From Ctenosaura bakeri (lineage: Eukaryota; Chordata; Lepidosauria; Squamata; Iguanidae): a DNA stretch of 64,000 nt. The DNA is taken from the NCBI GenBank assembly GCA_948474755.1, contig CAOLHI010000150.1:868001-932000 (forward strand), read 5' to 3'. Positions 57,996 through 64,000 of this stretch are shown here, piece after piece. The notes below the pieces were generated by a model. The model ran no database searches. It was not told the DNA's origin and saw nothing but the letters and a program-made list of their open reading frames with translations. Each line of letters opens with the position of its first letter. Within the stretch, counting starts at the first letter, position 1. A program made the translations under genes and the position numbers.

Positions 57996-59638
57996 AATTA
58001 CTGCTGAATATCCTTTACCCTGAAAACCCTATGATAAGACTTCTTCATGTGGGGACTTATTATTGTTCATTCTGATGGACTTTCATCATATCTCTATAAA
58101 GTAGAAATGTAATTGTGTTTATATACCACACTGCTTTTGAAAAACACCCAAAGAATCCACAAATCAATAGTGAATATGAGAGCCTGGAACAATTGAATTT
58201 AACTTCTGTATGCCACTGAAATAGACTGGTGAGCCCTGAAAGTGGTTTTTAATGTTGGTAACTATTTTTGCAGCATGTGAGATGCAACTATGTTTGATTA
58301 ATCTGTAAAATCTTTGAAATACAGGCTAGTTGTACAAGGTGAGGTTGTTTATAATATTGTGCTCAGTATCTGGATATATTATTCATTCATACATCTCATT
58401 ATCAGTGTCTCAACACAATTTGTTTGTAAGAGATAGATAAGAAAGCCCAACAAAATGAGCAGTTAGACAATAGAGCAAAGTCATTGTTTAGATATTATGC
58501 AGCATATAATTAAGTAATTGACATTCTCACATCTGTAGAAAGGACTTTTTAAAGGACAGATCTAAAACACATGTTAGTTCTCTTTTGTAAAGCTGGCCGA
58601 ATGAATACGGAAGTATGCTGAGTATGCTGAGCCTTAAATCCTAAATCCATTCTTGTGATAATTTCCAAGTTGTAATCTTATATTCATCCGTAAATACTAT
58701 ACCTGGGTGCTTAGTAATTCCCTTAAATTCTGCAAGGCATATCTCAGCTACATGGTTTAAGACTGGATTCAGCAGTACTGATATTGCTTTGGATTAAGCA
58801 GCAAATCCTCAGCCCTACTAATGGACAGAATGTTCAGCCAGCACTAGTTGGAAGGCTGCAGATAAAGACTGGGCATTTGCTTTGCCACCATCAGTCTCTG
58901 GTAGCCTCTACTGTAAGCTGTGTGGGTGAAAATGCTTCAGATCAGTAAAAGTGTGGAACTTTCTGGAACCATGCTTAGAGTTGCTAGTGTTAATTTTGGT
59001 CTCCCCATCCTTCATTCTATGAGTAATAAAAGGCTAAGTCACATAAATTGAGGAGGTGTTTTTCCTCCTAGAATGGAAATAAAATGGGAATAGCTACATA
59101 TGATTTTAAGGCTACAGCTAAAAGCATAAGACTGTGGGTAATTAAAACGCTAGGAACCTCAGTACTGATTCCAGAATGATGTAGAGAGACTGATTTGCTA
59201 TTGTTTAACAGGCATCCTGGCAATGCAGATTTGGACAGTTCCAACAAACTAACTTCGTAAAGGAAAGCACTATTTTGACACCCAGCATAGTTGGCACCAA
59301 AGACTGATCAGTCTACTTGCCTTTAAAATAAAAATATTAGATTTTCAGAGAGCCCAGCTGTTTCTTGAAAATAATTGATTAAACAATAAATAACTTAAAA
59401 ATAATCACTCTGTTGTTACCAGCCACAAATAAATCAGAAGCAAATGGAACATAATGCACAGTGTATTAGAAAAATCACAGCATATAGAGAGACCTTTATA
59501 GATTCATCATACTGTATAAAAAAGAACTAATCAATTTGAGATCTGTTTCCTAATATAGGAAGAACAGAGGATTGGAATGTACCCTGCTGAAACCTTATAA
59601 TGGATTTTTGAAAAGAAGCAGCACTGAAGGCAAATATT
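57996..59638. other. Unassigned AT-rich stretch
   Basis: No gene or repeat end was recognised. A short direct repeat GAGTATGCTGAGTATGCTGAG lies near 58,616-58,632. Confidence 0.4.
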
Positions 59639-60106
59639 GGCCCTTTCCGCACATGGGGTGTGAATCGGGCAGAAATGGGCAGAAATTGGACTCACCAGAT
59701 TTTTTCTGAATCTGGGCGAGTCCGTCGCGAAGAGCAGCAGCGCGAGTTTGTCACTTGCAGTTCTCTGGCGTCCAAAATGGTGGCTTCCAGTTGGTGGAAC
59801 CAACTGGAGAAGCTCGTCAGCTGAAAGCCCGCCCCCAGAAGACCTGCGGGCACACACTTGCGCGCACCTGAAAATCTGCTCCGGAGCGTGGCGACGGAGC
59901 GGGACCGGGTTGCCCGCTCCGTGCTTTTTAAAAACCTCAAAAAAGAGGTTTTTAAAAAGCACGCTGCGTGACCAGTTCCGGTCATGCAGAACTGGACTGA
60001 GGTGTGGAACTACAAAAAATAGTCCACCCCAGTCCACTCTATGGTGTAGAAGACCTCAGTTGGAGGTCGCTCTGCACCATTTTAAATGCCCGGTGTGGAA
60101 ATGGCC
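59639..60106. mobile_element. GC-rich MITE with GGCC termini, copy 2 (inverted relative to 4,836-5,299)
   Basis: GGCCCTTTCCGCAC on the left and GTGTGGAAATGGCC on the right. Reverse-complemented, it follows 4,836-5,299 throughout: TGCACCATTTTAAATG, TCGCTCTGCACC, ACTACAAAAAATAGTCCACC, GGTGTGGAACTAC and TCTGCTCCGGAGCGTGG. It holds a perfect 18-bp hairpin (59,921-59,938 and 59,945-59,962). Long frames up to 168 codons occur on both strands but do not match the other copy as protein. Confidence 0.85.
59921..59962. repeat. Perfect 18-bp hairpin in the MITE
   Basis: GTGCTTTTTAAAAACCTC and GAGGTTTTTAAAAAGCAC are exact reverse complements separated by six A. A 12-bp version of the same hairpin occurs at 4,979-5,006 in the sister copy. 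Confidence 0.95.
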
Positions 60107-60621
60107 AAAATTGTCTCACTGAAGGAGGAGCCCTTGTACTTTTTTTACCATTTTGAGGCAAAAGTAAGAAAGAACTACAGCATTATCAAAACCATGCCAT
60201 TTTGTTGTGTAGAGTAAAGGGAAGACTGTTGTTGAGAGTTTTTATATTGCTAATGTGTTGCTTAGTGGGCATGGAAAACTTGATATTCTTAGTGTAGGCA
60301 TGTTAAACTATTCTGCTCTGTGTGTGTGTGCTTGTGCACACACATACGCAGGCATGTGCACATGGGGAAGGAAACAATTTGGTAAGGAAAGCGGAAAGAA
60401 ACAGTGCTTAAAAACTTTGAATCTAGGTAAAGAAAAACAAACTGAAACTGAATGGAAAGTAGCCTTGGGCAGCTGCAAGAGTGCAGTGTTTAGAGATGCA
60501 CTTTGCCTGTTTGTGCATTTTCCCACTGTCCCACCTCACCTGCAGTTTTATAAGAAAACACTACAAGACATTGATGATTCAAAACACCACATAGCTTTGG
60601 TTATTTCACTGTAATTCTGCA

Positions 60622-60843
60622 CAGTGGACCCTCCTTACCCACAACCTCTGCATGTGCAACTTCCAGCTCATACAAAGAGTCATGTCTGTACACCTAAAAT
60701 GGCAGTCGGGTGCTTGTGTCCATGCTGAAGCATCTACATGCATGTTGACATCATTTAATATAATGGGATGTGAGCATTCACTAATTCTAGTATTCATGGG
60801 AGTTCCTGGAATGGAATTTTTTGTATATATGGAGGGCTCACCG
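60622..60843. mobile_element. Tigger/pogo-like non-autonomous element, diverged
   Basis: CAGTGGACCCTCCTTACCCA at the left, and ATATATGGAGGGCTCACCG with TA at the right. The CAGT..CCCTCC end type is as at 3,338-3,721, but the repeats match less well, and TA is seen only on the right. Confidence 0.55.
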
Positions 60844-61231
60844 TACTCTGTGCCTGGAATTTCCTATTGTTTAAGGCAGAGTAGAGCAGAGTGGACATCA
60901 GGTTTGAAGGAGTCCTGGGCCAGATATGTTCTGAGGACACCATACTCTAGACCAGTTTTCCTGCTGTCATGCCTTTTTTCAACCAGATTGCATGGTAGCA
61001 GCAAGGGTATTCGTACCTGGATTGTTGCCTACAAGTATGAGAAAGGAGGAGATGGTCTACTGGAAGAGGCAGCAGTTGTATACAATTTTAAATTAAAGCA
61101 TTTTCCCAATTCTAAGGACCAATCAAGCAATCTGGTGCATTCTTAGGGGGAAAATCGTTAATGAGGGCATCAGAATGGAAAGAAGGCAAACTTCCTGCCA
61201 CTCTCGATTCTTTTTGGCCATAAAAACCCCA

Positions 61232-61404
61232 AAAGCATTAAAATAGTAATAATAATGATCACTTGTATCAAAGCTTTTTTTTTAAACACAAAGGATTAGC
61301 TTTCATTCTGAATGGAGAAACATGTTAAAGAGGTAACATCAAACAAAAAAAGAAAACACTTTAGCAAGCTATGATTAAAACATTAGCTGGCACGAAGGTA
61401 GATC
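61232..61404 (+). repeat. Left arm of a large inverted duplication
   Basis: Aligns over its length with the reverse complement of 62,051-62,227. Examples are AAAGCATTAAAATAGTAATA at the outer end, ACACAAAGGATTAGCTTTCA in the middle and AAAACATTAGCTGG at the inner end. The inner part contains small gaps and substitutions. Confidence 0.9.
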
Positions 61405-61799
61405 CTGTTCCAAAATTCTAAACTTTTCAGGTTTGTTCTGCTACAAATTTCATGCTGTAATGTCATTCTGAAATAGGCACATGCATATATCACACTGAAA
61501 CAGTATGACATAGGGTTTAGGAAATCCATTTCAGCAACCCCTCTTGTACATGAATAAACTGGGATCTCATCTGGTATTTCTGCCAGTACACTTATGCAGT
61601 ATTCTCAAAATTCCCAGAAGCATTCCTTGAGTTTTCCAGACAACAAGACAAGCAGTGAAAACAGAACTACACAGACGTAACAGAATTTTAAATCGTGACA
61701 ACGATTTGAAAATTCCTTTGAAAAGCTATCAAGTAATTCCATATCAGTAGATGCTGACCTAGATTTCCTCGAGATTTGAACAGAATTAGAACCTGGAAA

Positions 61800-61885
61800 A
61801 GTTACTTTTTAAAACCATAAATCCCAGATTATCCTGTGCTGGCTAAGGAATTCTGGGAGCTTCAGGCCAAAAAAGTAAAATAATG
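61800..61885. repeat. Fragment with AAATCCCAGATTAT...AATTCTGGGAG motif
   Basis: ATAAATCCCAGATTATCC and GGAATTCTGGGAGCTT form an imperfect palindrome, related to the pieces at 4,695, 24,296 and 28,155. It lies inside the spacer of the large inverted duplication. Confidence 0.4.
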
Positions 61886-62050
61886 TTTCCAAGATGTGGA
61901 TTTGAAGTAACACCTGTACAGAGACACTGTGATGTGGTTTAAAACAGTTTTACCTTTTGTTCTTAGCTTATACTTCATTTCTGTGACTTGAAAATTTGTT
62001 AGGGTTTTAATCTTAGAAAACAGGAAGAAATGAACAAATGTTAACTTTGA

Positions 62051-62227
62051 GATCTACCTTTGTGCAAGCTAATGTTTTAATCATTAGTTGCTAAAGCATT
62101 TTCTCTTTTGTTTGATATCACATTCCTTAACGTGTTTCTCCTTTCAGAATGAAAGCTAATCCTTTGTGTTAAACAACAAAAGAAGCTTAAATACAGGTGA
62201 TAATTATTATTACTATTTTAATGCTTT
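62051..62227 (-). repeat. Right arm of a large inverted duplication
   Basis: Reverse complement of 61,232-61,404: TGAAAGCTAATCCTTTGTGT in the middle and TATTTTAATGCTTT at the outer end. The arms are separated by about 650 bp of unrelated sequence. Confidence 0.9.
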
Positions 62228-63539
62228 GTTCTGGGAAAGAAAAAAAAATTGTAGACGTAAGAGACATTTTTCAACACCATTGCAAAAGTGTTGTGCAGCT
62301 TGTAAATTAGAGCTCTCTCATGATAAAGATTATGTTTCTATGCACACATAATTGGAAACCAGTCTCACTGACGTTGTTTCCAGTTCCTTGCTACTTTGGT
62401 TGCAATTGTTGCTCTGTCTTCTAGAAAGAATTTTGCAATGGTTGGTGTCCAGCAGTACCACTGGGGGACCACAAACCTCTCCCAGCAAGCTTCTATTGGG
62501 GTTCTGTTGTCATTAACTGTGCACTGTAGCTTGATGGGGTATGCACTCATGGCCAATGAATTTGTGTGTGTGTATGTGTGCGTGTGGCGCTACGTGGCAC
62601 CTTCCAGCTGCATTTGTGCACTATACTACAGGTATGCTGGATGTCTAGGTGGACAATATGTATTCCTTTTCCCTGACTGTTCAACATCTTATTCCTCAAA
62701 TGCTGTATTTGATCATAAAGGGAAGGATAAAGAGGCCACCTGAGCTAGCATTTGTATGATCCCTTGACAGGAAGCGTGCAGAAAAGGGACACAACAATCC
62801 TTAGTGCAAGGATAAAGGCAGGAGAATTTTCTTTTGATATGCAAGACAGATAACAAGGGAAACCAAAGCCACCCACTGAGTAGCTCACTGTAGGAGTTTA
62901 CTGCATAGGATGGGTAGCAATTTGTGGAAGGGATGGGAGGGGCAATTTTCACCCCCCTCCCCTTGGTGGGCCATACCAGCACACCAAAGCCCCCACTTCA
63001 TTTTGCAATAGTTTTGAGCCTTGGGGGAGAGTGGGGCGAAAAGTTGTTAATGTATGTATGTATGTGGCTTTGCTCTTCCAATCCTCCACCTTAAAAGCCT
63101 GTCAGAATCACCAGAATCAGCAGAAATTGAAGTGGAAAATGAAATGCTGTCATTTCCCATTTTGAGTCTGGTCAATTTCTAGCTGCTTTTTTTCTGGGGT
63201 GCAGGAAGGAGGAGAAGTATTCTACCAGGTTTGAAGAGGTTGGGAGAACAAAACCACTTTGTTTTGCAGTTGCTTTGGGCCATTGAGTGGGTGGGGGTGA
63301 AAGTTTCAAAGGAGAAGTTCAGGTGCTGTGTATTTGGGCCGAAGGGGCTGGGCCAATCTTCATCCACTCCTAGCATAGTTTGTGGGACTGAGAAACTAGA
63401 GGTGGAGACCTCATCATGAAGAAAGACAGGGCATGGTTGCATCTCCATTTCCCTTTGGTCTGTCCAAGAACTGTCATGTCAGGGTCAAAAGATCAAGAGA
63501 TCCCAGAAGTCTAACACACAATAAAAGTGCTACAGAACA
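62228..63539. other. Unassigned stretch
   Basis: Contains GT-rich sequence near 62,563-62,586 and (ATGT)n at about 63,049-63,065. A 115-codon frame at 62,396-62,743 runs across the GT run and has no family signature, so I do not call it a gene. Confidence 0.4.
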
Positions 63540-64000
63540 GCTCCTAGTTTGTTTATTATATTTATCTGATTTATAGCCTGTCTTTGACTTATGCACGAGA
63601 CTCCAAGTAGCTTAAATTAAATAATGCAAACACAGTTGAAACATAAAGTGAACAAAAGCATATATAATTAAAATGTAATTTTTAAGCATTAATACAATAC
63701 AATAAAATAAAATAAAGCAACCACTCCGTTAAATGCCCCCTCCATAGTAAGTAGGGTCATTTGTCAAAGGTCTGCTGGAATAAAGCATACTTTACCTGTC
63801 AGAAGAGAAGCAGGAGGGAGTCAGTCTACCCTCCCCGGGTAGAGAATTCCAGAATCTGCGAGCAGCCAGCAAGAAAACTTTCTTTGACATATTTACAATG
63901 TATACTTTAGAAGTTAATGAACCTCTTCGTAACCACTCACCCTTAGCCCTGGCCTCAGGAAAACAAAACAAAACAAAGTAAAACAGACACCCTGGGACAT
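63540..64000 (-). mobile_element. L2-type LINE, 3' end, running off the window
   Basis: The plus strand shows the L2 3' UTR in reverse (TATTTATCTGATTTATAGCC, then A-rich sequence), followed by coding-end remnants AGGAGGGAGTCAGTCTACCC and GTAGAGAATTCCAGAATCTG and CAGCCAGCAAGAAAAC. These parallel the L2 copy at 55,680-55,770. Confidence 0.7.

Noticed and set aside
59531..60122. 168- and 124-codon open frames
   Set aside because: They lie in the same MITE family. Length follows from GC content, and they are not conserved with 4,836-5,299.
62396..62743. 115-codon plus-strand frame as host gene
   Set aside because: It crosses a GT-rich repeat, and no signal peptide, domain or splice context was convincing.

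Overview
The window looks like AT-rich, non-coding nuclear DNA of a squamate reptile, most likely an iguanian-type lizard. The species is an inference from its mix of mobile elements. These are tRNA-headed SINEs with a BovB/RTE-like 3' tail (Sauria-type), a SINE whose head is derived from 5S rRNA, L2 and CR1 LINE ends, a BovB fragment, a nearly intact L1, a family of LTRs, and many short inverted-repeat DNA elements. I found no exon, tRNA gene or rRNA gene of the host that I could support. The window is probably intergenic or part of a large intron.

Layout. 0-16 kb: two collinear, diverged copies of an unclassified ~745-bp sequence (about 110-855 and 15,465-16,200) bracket a retro-insertion with a 13-bp target duplication, an L2 end, a Tigger-like element, a GC-rich MITE, a CR1 end, two SINEs, two abutting LTRs and a hAT-like element. 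16-32 kb: microsatellites, LTR remnants, four L2 ends or fragments, three tRNA-SINEs and one 5S-SINE. 32.07-38.88 kb: a full-length or near full-length L1 on the minus strand, with a ~1.3-kb 5' region, ORF1, ORF2 and a 3' UTR with a terminal A-run. It carries one in-frame TGA near the end of ORF1 and one frameshift in ORF2. 38.9-53.8 kb: a dense cluster of MITEs sharing GGCC-type termini, with CR1, SINEs and two LTRs. 53.8-58 kb: a BovB fragment and a long L2 copy (minus strand) split by an LTR that has a 4-bp target duplication. 58-64 kb: another GC-rich MITE, a Tigger-like element, a large inverted duplication (arms ~175 bp, ~650 bp apart) and an L2 end.

How the parts relate. L1 ORF1 (RNA-binding trimer) and ORF2 (endonuclease/reverse transcriptase) are the only recognisable proteins and would act together in target-primed reverse transcription. 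The SINEs have BovB-like tails and were probably mobilised by a BovB/RTE LINE, of which one coding fragment survives here. The MITEs and solo LTRs carry no enzymes and depended on partners elsewhere in the genome. No host-defence or other multi-gene system was found. The most interesting signals are the young L1 with a probably longer ORF1, the shared-terminus MITE cluster with conserved internal hairpins, the 175-bp inverted duplication, the unclassified 15.35-kb-spaced pair, and the chimeric L1/SINE-tail insertion.
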